DNA from: Rubricoccus sp038746605
GTDB lineage: Bacteria; Bacteroidota; Rhodothermia; Rhodothermales; Rubricoccaceae
DNA length: 64,000 nucleotides
NCBI GenBank assembly: GCA_038746605.1
Contig: JBCDKM010000009.1
Coordinates: 1-64,000, forward strand
Reading direction: 5' to 3'
Numbering within the stretch: position 1 is the stretch's first letter; the number at the start of each line of letters is the position of its first letter. Shown piece by piece: positions 26,162 to 35,068 of the stretch. The position numbers were made by a program, and so were the translations under genes. The notes beneath the pieces were generated by a model that saw only the letters and a list, made by a program, of their open reading frames with translations, was not told where the DNA came from and did no database searches.

Positions 26162-26197
26162 TCCGCCTCGGTGCGCCCACGGAGGGACCGAGGCGGG
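26162..26197. repeat. 36-nt palindrome copy 12 (long-loop class)
   Basis: Arms TCCGCCTCGG and CCGAGGCGGG with a 16-nt centre containing CCACGG. On the minus strand the TGA stop of the deacylase gene is exactly 5 nt before it; on the plus strand the kinase stop is 9 nt before it. Confidence 0.9.
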
Positions 26198-26202
26198 CGG
26201 GG

Positions 26203-27261
26203 TCAGTGGTCGGCCTCGACGGGCTCGCGCCAGCCGGAGAGCCGGTCCTCGTACGTCGCGAGGCGATCCTCGGCGGTGTCCGGCTCCTCCAGCCGCGCGA
26301 CATGGAACAGCGCCTCGCCCTCGTAGACGAGCGGCAGCTGCGTCTTGCCGATGATCAGCCCGCTGTCTCGCGAGACCACCGGCGTCTCCGCGTCCCCGAG
26401 TGGCGCCGTGAGCGTCCCGACGGTCTCGCCCTTTTCCACGAGGTCCCCCACGTCCTTCGCGAGGCGGAGCGTGCCGCTCTCCTCGGCGCGAGTCCAGCCG
26501 CTGCTTCGCGCCAGGAGCGGGCGCGTCACGCGCGTAGGCGCCGTGCCGGGCAGCATCCCGAGGCCGCGCATCACCGAAACCACGCCGCGCAGACCCACCC
26601 GGACCGAGCGCTCGTCGATGCGGAGCGCCTCGCCCGCCTCGTAGAGCAGAACTGGCACGCCGCGTTCCAGCACCGACTGGCGGAGCGAACCGTCGCGGAG
26701 GTTGGCGTGGAGGATGAGCGGCACGCGGAACTGCCGCGCCATCTCGACGGCGTTTTCCTGATCCAGCGAGACGCGGACGTGCGGGAGGTTCGTCCGGTCC
26801 ACCGCACCCGTGTGGAGGTCGATGCCGTGCGTGCTCTGCGCGACGACCTCGTCCATAAACGTGTGCGCTAGTCGCGAGGCCATCGAGCCGGTCGCGGAGC
26901 CGGGAAACGAGCGGTTGAGGTCGCGCCGGTCCGGGAGGTAGCGCGAGCGCGCCGTGTAGCCGTAGACGTTCACGACGGGTACCGCGAGGAGCGTTCCCCG
27001 AAGGTGCCGGAGCAGCTTCAGCCCCAACAGCCGCCGGATGATCTCGACGCCCAGGATCTCGTCGCCGTGGATGGCCGCCGAAACAAAGAGCCGGGGGCCG
27101 TCGCGCCGCCCGCGGACGACGTGGACCGGCATCGACATCGCCGCGAGGGTGTAGAGTGGCGCGATGGGCAGGCGGACTGTGGTACGCGTGCCACATGGGA
27201 TCTCGGTGCCGCCGATGACGAGCGGCTCCTGACGCGGGGAAGAGGAGAGGGGAGTGGACAT
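26203..27261 (-). CDS. Succinylglutamate desuccinylase/aspartoacylase-like amidohydrolase
   Basis: 352 residues of the M14-related AstE/AspA family. Zinc-site motifs are AAIHGDEILGVEIIRRL (H..E, about residue 64-70) and the later GIDLHTGAVDRTNLPH; DRRDLNRSFPG is the substrate-carboxylate loop and LLYEAGEA carries the catalytic Glu. The C-terminal third (SGTLRLAKDVGDLVEKGETV, YEGEALFHVA) is a biotinyl/lipoyl-like barrel seen in one branch of the family. It would deacylate an N-acyl amino acid or amide; the substrate is unknown. Convergent with the kinase gene. Confidence 0.88.
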   Translation of the reverse strand: MSTPLSSSPRQEPLVIGGTEIPCGTRTTVRLPIAPLYTLAAMSMPVHVVRGRRDGPRLFVSAAIHGDEILGVEIIRRLLGLKLLRHLRGTLLAVPVVNVYGYTARSRYLPDRRDLNRSFPGSATGSMASRLAHTFMDEVVAQSTHGIDLHTGAVDRTNLPHVRVSLDQENAVEMARQFRVPLILHANLRDGSLRQSVLERGVPVLLYEAGEALRIDERSVRVGLRGVVSVMRGLGMLPGTAPTRVTRPLLARSSGWTRAEESGTLRLAKDVGDLVEKGETVGTLTAPLGDAETPVVSRDSGLIIGKTQLPLVYEGEALFHVARLEEPDTAEDRLATYEDRLSGWREPVEADH

Positions 27262-27327
27262 CGCGCGAGAGTAGCCGTTTTCGGTCTCGCGTCCAAGCGT
27301 CGGTTCTCCATGCCTCGTCTGGCCCTG

Positions 27328-27349
27328 CCCGCCTCGGCACCGAGGCGGG
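27328..27349. repeat. 22-nt palindrome copy 13
   Basis: Perfect arms, loop CA. The TGA stop of the 27355-27771 gene is exactly 5 nt before it on the minus strand. Confidence 0.9.
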
Positions 27350-27354
27350 GGGAG

Positions 27355-27771
27355 TCAGCGCACCCTCCCTTTCACAGGCTCCACCGGATGGTCCGGCCGG
27401 ACGTACGCGAGGCGGTGCTTCCGCTCTTCCACGGGGTCCACGGAGCGCGCGTTCGGTCGCCGTCGCTCGCGCGGCCGGTCGAGGTCGTACTCGTACTCGG
27501 GATCCAGGACCATGCGCGAGCCGCGCGGCACCTTCGGGAGCCGCTTGTAGAAGAGCGTGCCGTGCAGGCGGAAGCGGGCGCCGTCTTTCAGCGCCCGGAA
27601 GGCGACGAGCCCGAGGTCGTTCACGTTCTCCCGGACTACCTCGGGCTCCAGCCCGATGCGGCGGATGGCCTGCTCTCGCGTGAGACCGTGGCGCTCCATG
27701 AGGCCTCGAATGAGGCCGTCGGGTGGGGCATCCCAGGAGTCGTTGGGCGGCTGCGAGTCGGGCGGCGGCAT
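27355..27771 (-). CDS. Small protein of unknown function
   Basis: 138 residues, charged, no signal peptide. The visible pattern is LIRGLMERHGLTREQAIRRI (a helix-turn-like, possibly UBA-like, three-helix start), then VAFRALKDGARFRLHGTLFY and KRLPKVPRGSRMVLDPEYEY with a basic end. The latter half recalls small proteins that bind a nucleotide or nucleic acid, but I do not recognise it. The ATG at 27771 is preferred; upstream codons run through a palindrome copy and look non-coding. Confidence 0.65.
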   Translation of the reverse strand: MPPPDSQPPNDSWDAPPDGLIRGLMERHGLTREQAIRRIGLEPEVVRENVNDLGLVAFRALKDGARFRLHGTLFYKRLPKVPRGSRMVLDPEYEYDLDRPRERRRPNARSVDPVEERKHRLAYVRPDHPVEPVKGRVR

Positions 27772-27819
27772 GGAAGAGCCAACGCGCTGCGGCGTGAATG
27801 GTTGGCGGCACGGGCCCCC

Positions 27820-27841
27820 TCTGCCTCGGTGCCGAGGCGGG
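27820..27841. repeat. 22-nt palindrome copy 14
   Basis: Arms TCTGCCTCGG and CCGAGGCGGG. It lies in the 204-nt region between the divergent starts at 27771 and 27976, not beside a stop codon. Nothing else was recognised there. Confidence 0.82.
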
Positions 27842-27975
27842 CATCCCCGCGCGGAGACGACTCCGGCGGTGGAGGCGGTCGGCCGCTCATCCGCGAGATC
27901 CACCGCTCATCCCAAAGAGCTGGCCTGGAGGCTCAGAATCGCGTGTTTGGCATCGTCTCCTCACACCTCAATCCC

Positions 27976-28887
27976 ATGCCGACTCTCCTCTGCTCCCGTC
28001 CCGCTCGCGGCGCCTTCCTTGCGATTCTGATCGGTGTCCTGGCTGCGCTCTCTGCTAGTGCCCAAGACAGAACGTTCGCCGTGGAGGTCACGGGCTCCGG
28101 CCCCGATGTGCTCCTCGTGCCTGGTCTCTCCAGCGGCGGTCCCGTCTGGGACGGCACCGTCGCGAGGCTCTCCGGCGAGTACAGGCTCCACGTCGTCACG
28201 CTGGCGGGCTTCGCGGGCGAGGCACCCGTGGAGGTCAGCACCCAGGACGGTTTTCTCGATGTCGTCCGTGATGACCTCGCGCAGTACGTTCGCGATCTGG
28301 ACGCCCCTGCCGCCGTAGTGGGGCACAGCCTGGGCGGCTTCACCGCGCTCCGCGTGGGGCTGGCTGCACCCGAAGCCGTCTCGCACGTCGTCGTGGTGGA
28401 CGCGCTGCCGTTCCTCGCCGTCATGATGGACTCCACCGCGACGGAGGCCACCGCTGCCGCGCAGGGCGGCCCGATGAAGCAGATGATGGCGCTCGCCTCG
28501 CCCGAGCAGTTTCGCATCCAGCAGCAGATGGCCCTCCAGGGCATGATCACGAGCCCGGACAGCGCCGCTGCGTACGTGGACCTCCACGCTGCCTCGGACA
28601 TCCCGAGCGTCGCGCAGGCGTTCTACGACATGTGGACGACGGACCTTCGCGACGACCTCGCGAGCCTGACCGTCCCGACGCTCGTCCTCGCTGCCGGGGC
28701 GGGCTACCCGCCGCGCACCGTGGAGCAGGTCCGCGCGATGTACGAGGCGGAGTACGCGTCGCTCGATGGCGTGCGGATCGTCGCTGTACCGGGCGCGCGT
28801 CACTTTATCCAACTCGACCAGCCCGACGCGATGATGGAGCGTCTCCGGGCCTTCCTTCGCGAGGACGTGTCGGCCGCGCGTCGCTAA
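27976..28887 (+). CDS. Secreted alpha/beta hydrolase
   Basis: 303 residues. A signal peptide (LAILIGVLAALSASAQ, about 14-30) precedes an alpha/beta-hydrolase domain: VLLVPGLSSGGPVW (oxyanion loop), VVGHSLGGFTALRVG with the nucleophile Ser in the elbow, TLVLAAGAGYPPRTVEQ and the catalytic His in VPGARHFIQLDQPDAM. The lid region is Met/Gln rich (GGPMKQMMALASPEQFRI). Esterase or amidase activity on an unknown substrate in the periplasm is likely. The ATG at 27976 is chosen as the beginning of the signal peptide. Confidence 0.88.
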   Translation: MPTLLCSRPARGAFLAILIGVLAALSASAQDRTFAVEVTGSGPDVLLVPGLSSGGPVWDGTVARLSGEYRLHVVTLAGFAGEAPVEVSTQDGFLDVVRDDLAQYVRDLDAPAAVVGHSLGGFTALRVGLAAPEAVSHVVVVDALPFLAVMMDSTATEATAAAQGGPMKQMMALASPEQFRIQQQMALQGMITSPDSAAAYVDLHAASDIPSVAQAFYDMWTTDLRDDLASLTVPTLVLAAGAGYPPRTVEQVRAMYEAEYASLDGVRIVAVPGARHFIQLDQPDAMMERLRAFLREDVSAARR

Positions 28888-28897
28888 CCTGACCCCA

Positions 28898-28933
28898 CCC
28901 GCCTCGGGGGTCCCACGGGCCCACCGAGGCGGG
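28898..28933. repeat. 36-nt palindrome copy 15 (long-loop class)
   Basis: Perfect arms, 16-nt centre with CCCACGGG. The hydrolase stops with TAA at 28885-28887, and a further TGA stands exactly 5 nt before the palindrome (28890-28892), again suggesting that TGA is part of the unit. Confidence 0.9.
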
Positions 28934-28960
28934 GCGACTCGTCTACCGCATACTCCCACC

Positions 28961-29078
28961 CGTGTCATCCTGAGCGAGCGCTAGCAAGTCGAAGGATCTC
29001 AGCCGAGAACCACGCCTTGTGTTCGGCTGAGATCCCTCGACTCCAGCGGCTGGCGCCGCTTCCGCTCAGGATGACACG
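28961..29078. repeat. 118-bp imperfect inverted repeat
   Basis: Outer arms of 16 perfect bp (28961-28976 with 29063-29078, CGTGTCATCCTGAGCG), inner arms of 19 bp with one mismatch (28988-29006 with 29023-29041) and a 16-nt loop. It occupies most of the 268-nt gap between the hydrolase and the sensor kinase. It looks like a stand-alone mobile or RNA-structured repeat (MITE/REP-like). Similar TCATCCTGAGCG motifs occur widely in bacterial genomes, to my recollection. It does not resemble the 22-nt palindrome. Confidence 0.85.
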
Positions 29079-29155
29079 GAGGAGGAAGCGAAGTCGGCGA
29101 GCGGCTTCTTCTCGCGGACGACTCCTGCGAGTCTCTCCTCCTCCCGCCCTCCGCT

Positions 29156-30229
29156 ATGCGCGCCTCCCGAGCCTACTGGATCTGCCAGCTCTCCGGCTGG
29201 ACGCTCTACGCCGCCGTCAACTTGCTGCTCGGCGCGCTCTACAACGGCATCACGCTGGAGGGCCTCGCGTTCTCCCTCGGCGCGAGCTTGCTGGGCCTCG
29301 GCGCGACGCACGCGCTCCGGGCGGTAGCGCTCCGCATGGACTGGCTCAGCCTGCCGGTCGCCGGGCTGGCCGTGCGGATGGGCGGCGGGAGCGTGGTCGC
29401 GGCCTTCGCGATGGCGGCGCTGGCTGTTGTGTTCTTCGCCGTGGCCTTGCCGGACAACCCTGAGGCTCCGGGCCTCGCGGTCTCCTACCTCGGAGCGGCC
29501 TTCAACTGGACGGCACTGCTGCTCCTCTGGTCCGGGATCTACGCGGGCGTCCACCTTGTGCGGCGCTGGCGCGAGGCGGAGCGCGAGCGCGCCCGGGCCG
29601 AGGCCGAGCGCTGGCGGCTGGAGGCCGTCGCCCGCGAGGCGGAACTCCGCGCCCTCCAGGCGCAGGTCAACCCGCACTTTCTGTTCAACAGCCTCAACAC
29701 CGTCCGCGCGCTCATCGCGGAGGACCCCGACCGCGCCCGAGGCGCCGTCACCGAACTCTCGGATCTGCTCCGGTACGCCCTCGGTGCGGGCAAGCGCGAG
29801 ACCGTCCCGCTGCGCGATGAACTCGCGACCGTCCGCCGCTACCTCGCGCTGGAGGGCCTCCGGTTCGAGCACCGCCTCGCCGCCGACGTTCGCGCCGACG
29901 CCGACGCGCTGGCCGCGCCCGTCCCGCCGATGGTCATCCAGACGCTCGTGGAGAATGGCATCAAGCATGGCATCAGCGCGACGCCCGAGGGCGGGACGCT
30001 CCGCGTGGAGGCCCGCGCCGAGGCCGGAGGCGTCCGCGTGATCGTGGAGAGCCCCGGTGTGCTGGAGGCCGACGCGGAGCCGGAGAGCGGGGTCGGCCTC
30101 GCGAACGCTGCCGAGCGGCTCCGGCGCCTCTGCGGAGACCGCGCCGCGCTGGTCGTCCGCCAGTCCGACGCGCACACCGTTCGCGCCGAGGTCCTCGTCC
30201 CGCTCACGCCTGTCCCCACCGACGCATGA
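29156..30229 (+). CDS. LytS/YehU-type sensor histidine kinase
   Basis: 357 residues. Four hydrophobic segments (about 5-30, 40-62, 78-98, 105-135) form the membrane part, then a coiled coil rich in Arg/Glu/Ala (RRWREAERERARAEAERWRL) leads to the His_kinase domain: ALQAQVNPHFLFNSLNTVRA with the phospho-acceptor His, and an ATPase domain with VPPMVIQTLVENGIKHGIS and GVGLANAAERLRRLCG. There is no separate sensory domain, so the signal is probably sensed in the membrane. Its stop overlaps the start of the response regulator gene (ATGA), a typical coupled pair. Confidence 0.93.
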   Translation: MRASRAYWICQLSGWTLYAAVNLLLGALYNGITLEGLAFSLGASLLGLGATHALRAVALRMDWLSLPVAGLAVRMGGGSVVAAFAMAALAVVFFAVALPDNPEAPGLAVSYLGAAFNWTALLLLWSGIYAGVHLVRRWREAERERARAEAERWRLEAVAREAELRALQAQVNPHFLFNSLNTVRALIAEDPDRARGAVTELSDLLRYALGAGKRETVPLRDELATVRRYLALEGLRFEHRLAADVRADADALAAPVPPMVIQTLVENGIKHGISATPEGGTLRVEARAEAGGVRVIVESPGVLEADAEPESGVGLANAAERLRRLCGDRAALVVRQSDAHTVRAEVLVPLTPVPTDA

Positions 30230-30978
30230 CCCTCCGCGCCGTCCTCGTGGACGACGAACGCCTCGCGCGCGTCGAACTCCGCCGCCTCCTCGCGGCGCAT
30301 CCCGAGGTGGAGGTCATCGGCGAGGCCGCCGACGCGCCCGCCGCCCGCGATCTCCTCGCGAGCCTGGACGAGGCGGGCACCCCACCCGACGTGCTCTTCC
30401 TCGACGTCCAGATGCCCGGCGAGACCGGCTTCGACCTCCTCGCGAGCCTGGATGCCGTCCCGCCCGCCGTTGTCTTCGTGACCGCGTACGACGACCACGC
30501 GCTGCGCGCCTTCGAGGTCTCCGCGCTGGACTACCTCGTCAAGCCCGTCGCGCCCGCGCGGCTGGCGAGCGCCATCGCCCGCCTCGACGGTCCGGTGGAC
30601 CGCCCCGAGCCGCCTCCCGAGGCGGACCCACCCGAGCGCCGCCTCGGCCCGGACGACCGCGTCTTCGTCAAGGACGGCGAGCGGCTCCACTTCGTCCGCC
30701 TGGGCGACGTGCGGCTCTTCGAGTCTGAGGGCAACTACGTCCGCCTCTACGTGGGTGGCGAGAAACCGCTCGTGCTGCGCTCGCTGACCCAGTTGGAGGC
30801 GCGGCTGGACCCGGCCGTGTTCTTCCGCGCGAGCCGCCAGCATCTCCTCAACTTGGAGCACGTCGCGCAACTGGAGGACTGGTTCGGCGGGACGCTCCGG
30901 GCCGTGCTGGATGGCGGCGAGACAGTGGAACTCTCGCGGCGGCAGACCCAGCGCTTCCGCGAGCGGACAAGTTTGTAG
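30226..30978 (+). CDS. LytTR-family response regulator
   Basis: 250 residues. Receiver domain 1-125 with acidic pocket DDE (9-11), phospho-acceptor Asp60 (VLFLDVQMPG), Thr in VTAYDD and Lys in YLVKPV. A Pro/Glu-rich linker leads to a LytTR DNA-binding domain (about 145-250: DRVFVKDGERLHFVRLGDVR, SEGNYVRLYVG, FFRASRQHLLNLEHVAQLED). Translation is coupled to the kinase by a 4-nt overlap. It likely regulates its own region or a nearby surface gene, but no tandem LytTR box was identified. Confidence 0.94.
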   Translation: MTLRAVLVDDERLARVELRRLLAAHPEVEVIGEAADAPAARDLLASLDEAGTPPDVLFLDVQMPGETGFDLLASLDAVPPAVVFVTAYDDHALRAFEVSALDYLVKPVAPARLASAIARLDGPVDRPEPPPEADPPERRLGPDDRVFVKDGERLHFVRLGDVRLFESEGNYVRLYVGGEKPLVLRSLTQLEARLDPAVFFRASRQHLLNLEHVAQLEDWFGGTLRAVLDGGETVELSRRQTQRFRERTSL

Positions 30979-30990
30979 CAGAGGGGCCGC

Positions 30991-31035
30991 AACGGATCTG
31001 TTGCCAACACATCTGTTGCCAGCACATCTGCTGGT
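30991..31035. repeat. Three tandem 15-bp repeats
   Basis: Units AACGGATCTGTTGCC, AACACATCTGTTGCC and AGCACATCTGCTGGT in direct tandem, starting 12 nt after the response regulator stop. They could be binding sites or slippage products; a palindrome copy follows at once. Confidence 0.75.
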
Positions 31036-31042
31036 GAGTCCC

Positions 31043-31064
31043 CTCGCCTCGGTACCGAGGCGGG
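31043..31064. repeat. 22-nt palindrome copy 16
   Basis: Arms CTCGCCTCGG and CCGAGGCGGG, loop TA. TGA lies exactly 5 nt before it (31035-31037), 57 nt beyond the real stop of the regulator gene. Confidence 0.85.
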
Positions 31065-31137
31065 CAAGCCCGGGTGCCATGACGGGATGCACCATCGGTT
31101 TCCGTAGGGGAGACTGAACCTTCCATCCCCCCTCCTC

Positions 31138-31749
31138 ATGCGCATTCCCACCGCTCTCCTCTGTCTCCTCGTCCTCAGTGGATGCTCCCAGGTGGAGCAA
31201 GCCGCCCGCGATGCCATCGACCGCGTCGAGATCGGCCAGACGGAGTACGAGACCTCCCAGGGCGAGACCCTCCGATTCCCTCTCGGCGCTGTCGCCTTCG
31301 CGGACCGCTCCGTTCTCTTCGATCCGACGACGTCTCTCTCAGAAGCGTACAGCGACCCCGACCAAGCCCTCGGCCCGCCGGATTACGACACGCCTCAGTG
31401 CCCCTCGGGAGACGAGTGCTACCTCACCCTCACGAGTGGCGGCGTGGCCGTGTTCGAGTTCACCAACAACACCCTCTTCGATGGCCCTGGCGATGACATC
31501 GCCATCTTCGAGATCGGCCCGGACGTGGAGGCGACCACCGTGGAGATCTCCGTCGATGGGCAGGACTACATCCTGCTCGGTCGTGTCGAGGGCTCATCGG
31601 CCACGCTCGACATCGCGGGGCGCGGCCCGCGCGATGCCCGCTTCCGCTTCGTCCGCCTGACCGACGATCCGAATCAGGGCGGGAGCGGTGGCGCCACCCC
31701 CGGAGCCGATATCGACGCCGTGGGTGCGATCCACGCAGAACGCCGGTAG
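31138..31749 (+). CDS. Lipoprotein with discoidin-like surface domain
   Basis: 203 residues. Signal sequence ends in the lipobox LVLSGC, so Cys17 would be lipidated. The mature part contains ALGPPDY near 80, DECYLTLTSGGVAVFEFTNN and GDDIAIFEIGPDVEATTVEI, followed by VDGQDYILLGRVEGSSATLD and RFRFVRLTDDP. That layout is familiar from cell-surface proteins in which an ordered-loss (F5/8-like) beta sandwich follows ALGxPD, although I cannot name the family with certainty. Probably outer-membrane attached. It precedes a T9SS protein by 116 nt and may be cotranscribed with it. Confidence 0.75.
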   Translation: MRIPTALLCLLVLSGCSQVEQAARDAIDRVEIGQTEYETSQGETLRFPLGAVAFADRSVLFDPTTSLSEAYSDPDQALGPPDYDTPQCPSGDECYLTLTSGGVAVFEFTNNTLFDGPGDDIAIFEIGPDVEATTVEISVDGQDYILLGRVEGSSATLDIAGRGPRDARFRFVRLTDDPNQGGSGGATPGADIDAVGAIHAERR

Positions 31750-31865
31750 CCCGTGTGTCGGCTGGCGGTTGGTCTCGGCGAGGACCACCGCCAGCCGAAA
31801 AAGATCGGGTGGTGTGACGGACTGGAGGGCGACTCCGGGTATCCGCAACAAACCGCACCACTCTC

Positions 31866-34800
31866 ATGCGACACGCCCTTCTCCTTCTCGCCGTCCTCCT
31901 CCCGTTCGTTGCGGCCGCACAGCTGTCTCCAGATGCGTTCGCGCCGGACTTTCTCAACGGTCTCCGCAACGCCGACGACACGCAGAACGCGCGTGCCATT
32001 GACATGGCAATCGACGCCAACGGCGACCTCTACGTCGCTGGGCAGTTCACGAACGCCGGAGCCTCAGGTCGCTCGGTTGGCATCGCCGTGTGGACGGCCG
32101 ATGGAGAGTGGAAAGCGCTCGGTGGTGGCTTCGAGAACATCATCGATCCGGAGGTGCCATTCTCCGGCGGCATCCCACAGGTCAATGAGGTAGAGGTCAC
32201 GTCGCAGTACGTCTACGTGGGCGGCTACCGCATGACCGAGGCCGTCAATCCAGACGGCTCCAGAGTCCGGGTCAACAACATCGCGCGGTGGAACAAGGCG
32301 ACCCAGGTCTGGGAGCCGTTGGAAGGCAACGTGCCAGGTGGCCGAGACTCCAGTTCGCCCACGGGCGCGACGGTCAGTCAGCCCGGCGGCTTCGCTGTCG
32401 GCGTCGACTCGCTGGCCTTCGTGGACGGACTGGCGGTGATCGAGGAAGCGGACCGAGACCGCGTGTTCATCGGCGGCAACTTCCTCACCCTCACCGATAC
32501 CACCGAGGCGGACGATGCGGCGGATCGCCCGCAGTTCAACGCCATCGTGGAATGGCGCGAGGCCACGATGGGTACGGCCACATGGGAACGCCTCGGCGAG
32601 CGTTACGGACGCAGAACCGCCATCTTCCGGGGCAACGGAGTGGATGCGAACGTGGCCTCTATCGTCGCCATCGGGACCAACGTGTACGTGGGGGGGCAAC
32701 TCACGTTTGGCTTCGAGGACTACACCGACTCGAACTCGACGACCGCTCGCGTCCGCATCAACGGGGTCGGTGTGTGGGATGCGGTGAACGACGAATGGTC
32801 GGGGCTCGGCGGCGGGCTCGGTCAGGGATCGAATGGCCTCGCAGACGGCTTCATGGCGGATATCGCCGAGGGGCCGGGTGGCCTCATCGTCGGTGGCGGC
32901 TTCGGCCGGTTCTGCAACGCGCTAGACGCAAACGGAGACGCGACGGAGTGCACGGGCGCGAACGTGGAGGCGCTCGGCGTGTGGGATGGGGCCTCCTGGT
33001 CCACGCTCGGAGGTCTGGAGGTCCGCAACCCAGTGGGCGACGTGGAGGTGGTCGGAGATCAGGTCTACGTCGCCACGCTCCTGGGGCGAACCCCCCGCAT
33101 CAATGGTGCTGACCAGCCCTCGCTTCAGAATGTTCTCTTGTTCGATGGCTCCACGAGCCAGTGGACGGACCTCTCAGGCGGGGTCGATTTGAACGGGACG
33201 GTGGCGTCTCTCGAAGTCCTTCCCGGCGAGGGGGTGTACGTGAACACGTTCGAGTCTGCGTGCAACACGTTCTCAGGCTCGTCCAGCCGAGACTGTGGCG
33301 GAGACGGGGACCGTGTGGAGACGAACGGAGGCCCAGCCTTCTGGGCGGAAGGCGATGGGTGGTCTCCGCTCGCTACGACGATCCCAGCCGACGAGAACGC
33401 AGGCCTAGGTCGTCCGTCCGTCCGCGCCGCGCTGTGGGACGGCGACGTGCTCTACGTCGGCGGGACGTTCAGGCGTGTGTACTCACGAGGCCGCCTCGTC
33501 CGCAGTCAGGGCGTCGCCCGGTATCTCCCGGCGGAGAACCGCTTCGAGGCGCTCGGGCAGGGCGTCAACGGCCCCGTCGAAGCTCTCGCGCTGGAGGCCG
33601 GAAAGCTGTACGTCGGTGGTCGGTTCACGGGGACCCAGGCTACGGATGGAACGGCGACCTTCGGGAGGCGGAGCCTCGCGCGATGGGACGTAGCCTCCGG
33701 CGAGTGGGAGAGCGTCGGCGAGGGCGTACAGGGCGGGGTTCACGCTCTCGCCTCCGCTAGTGGGATCCTGTACGTCGGGGGCGCCTTCCTGAACGTTGTC
33801 AACGGATCCCCTGCCCTCGGCCGTCAGGACTGCCTCGTGCGGTGGGACGTGGCGGCGGGGGATTGGCTGCCGTGGGACAGCCTCTTGCCTAACGACGGCT
33901 TGAACTGCTCCTCGACTTCCACGACGACCCGGGTCAGCGCCCTCACATCCGCTGGAGACGGGACGGTGTACGCGGGGGGACGGTTCTCCTACTCGAAGGA
34001 CGAGAACGCTACGGTCACAGAGGCGGGGCTCGTCCGGTGGGACCCGGCCGCAGGTGAGTTCCAGCCCTTCCGCTCGGAGACCGAGTCCTTCGGCGTCTCG
34101 CTGCGAGGGCCATTCGGCAACTTCAGTGAGCTCACAGGCATCTACTCCCTCCATGAGACCGGCGGGACACTGTACGCCGGGGGGCTCGTGACGGGCGCGA
34201 TCCAGCCCGACGGTTCCATCGCGCCGTTCGGCGCGCCGTTCGATGTGCTCGCGACGCTCGTCGAGATTGACCCGGGTGCAACGACCATCACCCCGCTCGT
34301 GACCGGGCGTGGCATCGGCTACGCGCTCGCGGGCCGAGGCGACGGCGTCTTCTTCGGCAACGGATTCAACGATCAAGTGGGGCGGCGTGGAAACGACGCG
34401 ACGACCTCGGACGGCTCCACGTTCTCCCAGAGCGCCGCCTTCCTCGTCTACGACCGCGCGACGCAGACGTGGGCCAATCCGGGGCAGATCATCGGTGAGA
34501 TCCGAGCGCTCGCCATCGACGACACGGCGCCGCTCTTCGCCGGAGGCGACTTCGCGCGCTTCAGAACAGACCAGACGGGGCCTGACACGGGCGGCGCCAT
34601 CCTCGGTGACAACGCCATTCTCTTCGACGCGAGCGCGTTCCCTGTGGCATCCGAGCCAGGGCAGCCTGTCGCGCGGGAGACGGGCCTGGCGCTGCCGTCC
34701 CCGAACCCTGCCCGTAATGCGCTCCGCCTCCGGTTTGAAGTGGAGGTCTCCGGTCCAGTCTCGCTCGCGATCTACGATCTCCTCGGGCGCCACGTCTCGA

Positions 34801-34937
34801 CCGTTCACGAGGGCGTCACGTCGGCGGGCACCCACGAGGTTCTGGTGTCGGTACGTGACTTTCCGGCTGGTTTGTACCTCGCGCGACTGGTGGCGGGAGA
34901 GACGGCATCGGTCCGTCGGTTCACCGTGATTCGCTGA
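31866..34937 (+). CDS. Secreted beta-propeller-like protein with T9SS sorting domain
   Basis: 1023 residues. Signal peptide (LLLLAVLLPFVAAAQ) and then repeated blades of the kind YVGGQFT / VARYLPAENRFEALGQGVNG / LARWDVASGEWESVGEGV with GGxVxALA, resembling delta-60/Kelch-type propellers. The last 80 residues (LPSPNPARNALRLRFEV, VSLAIYDLLGRHVSTVHEG, FPAGLYLARLVAGETASVRR) form a type IX secretion sorting domain. It should be exported across the outer membrane and anchored. Ligand unknown. It is 116 nt after the lipoprotein and followed by a palindrome 40 nt past its stop. Confidence 0.9.
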   Translation: MRHALLLLAVLLPFVAAAQLSPDAFAPDFLNGLRNADDTQNARAIDMAIDANGDLYVAGQFTNAGASGRSVGIAVWTADGEWKALGGGFENIIDPEVPFSGGIPQVNEVEVTSQYVYVGGYRMTEAVNPDGSRVRVNNIARWNKATQVWEPLEGNVPGGRDSSSPTGATVSQPGGFAVGVDSLAFVDGLAVIEEADRDRVFIGGNFLTLTDTTEADDAADRPQFNAIVEWREATMGTATWERLGERYGRRTAIFRGNGVDANVASIVAIGTNVYVGGQLTFGFEDYTDSNSTTARVRINGVGVWDAVNDEWSGLGGGLGQGSNGLADGFMADIAEGPGGLIVGGGFGRFCNALDANGDATECTGANVEALGVWDGASWSTLGGLEVRNPVGDVEVVGDQVYVATLLGRTPRINGADQPSLQNVLLFDGSTSQWTDLSGGVDLNGTVASLEVLPGEGVYVNTFESACNTFSGSSSRDCGGDGDRVETNGGPAFWAEGDGWSPLATTIPADENAGLGRPSVRAALWDGDVLYVGGTFRRVYSRGRLVRSQGVARYLPAENRFEALGQGVNGPVEALALEAGKLYVGGRFTGTQATDGTATFGRRSLARWDVASGEWESVGEGVQGGVHALASASGILYVGGAFLNVVNGSPALGRQDCLVRWDVAAGDWLPWDSLLPNDGLNCSSTSTTTRVSALTSAGDGTVYAGGRFSYSKDENATVTEAGLVRWDPAAGEFQPFRSETESFGVSLRGPFGNFSELTGIYSLHETGGTLYAGGLVTGAIQPDGSIAPFGAPFDVLATLVEIDPGATTITPLVTGRGIGYALAGRGDGVFFGNGFNDQVGRRGNDATTSDGSTFSQSAAFLVYDRATQTWANPGQIIGEIRALAIDDTAPLFAGGDFARFRTDQTGPDTGGAILGDNAILFDASAFPVASEPGQPVARETGLALPSPNPARNALRLRFEVEVSGPVSLAIYDLLGRHVSTVHEGVTSAGTHEVLVSVRDFPAGLYLARLVAGETASVRRFTVIR

Positions 34938-34977
34938 CGGACTCAGCGGCTGGCGATCCGCTCAGGCGAGAGCCCCC

Positions 34978-34999
34978 TCCGCCTCGGCACCGAGGCGGA
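34978..34999. repeat. 22-nt palindrome copy 17
   Basis: Arms TCCGCCTCGG and CCGAGGCGGA, loop CA. On the minus strand a TGA stands exactly 5 nt outside it (35005-35007 read in reverse) although no minus-strand gene ends there. Confidence 0.87.
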
Positions 35000-35068
35000 G
35001 GGACTCAGGTGGGGTGGCGGGGGTGAGGGGCAGACTGCGAAGGGGAGCATAGACGACTCCCTCTCACC

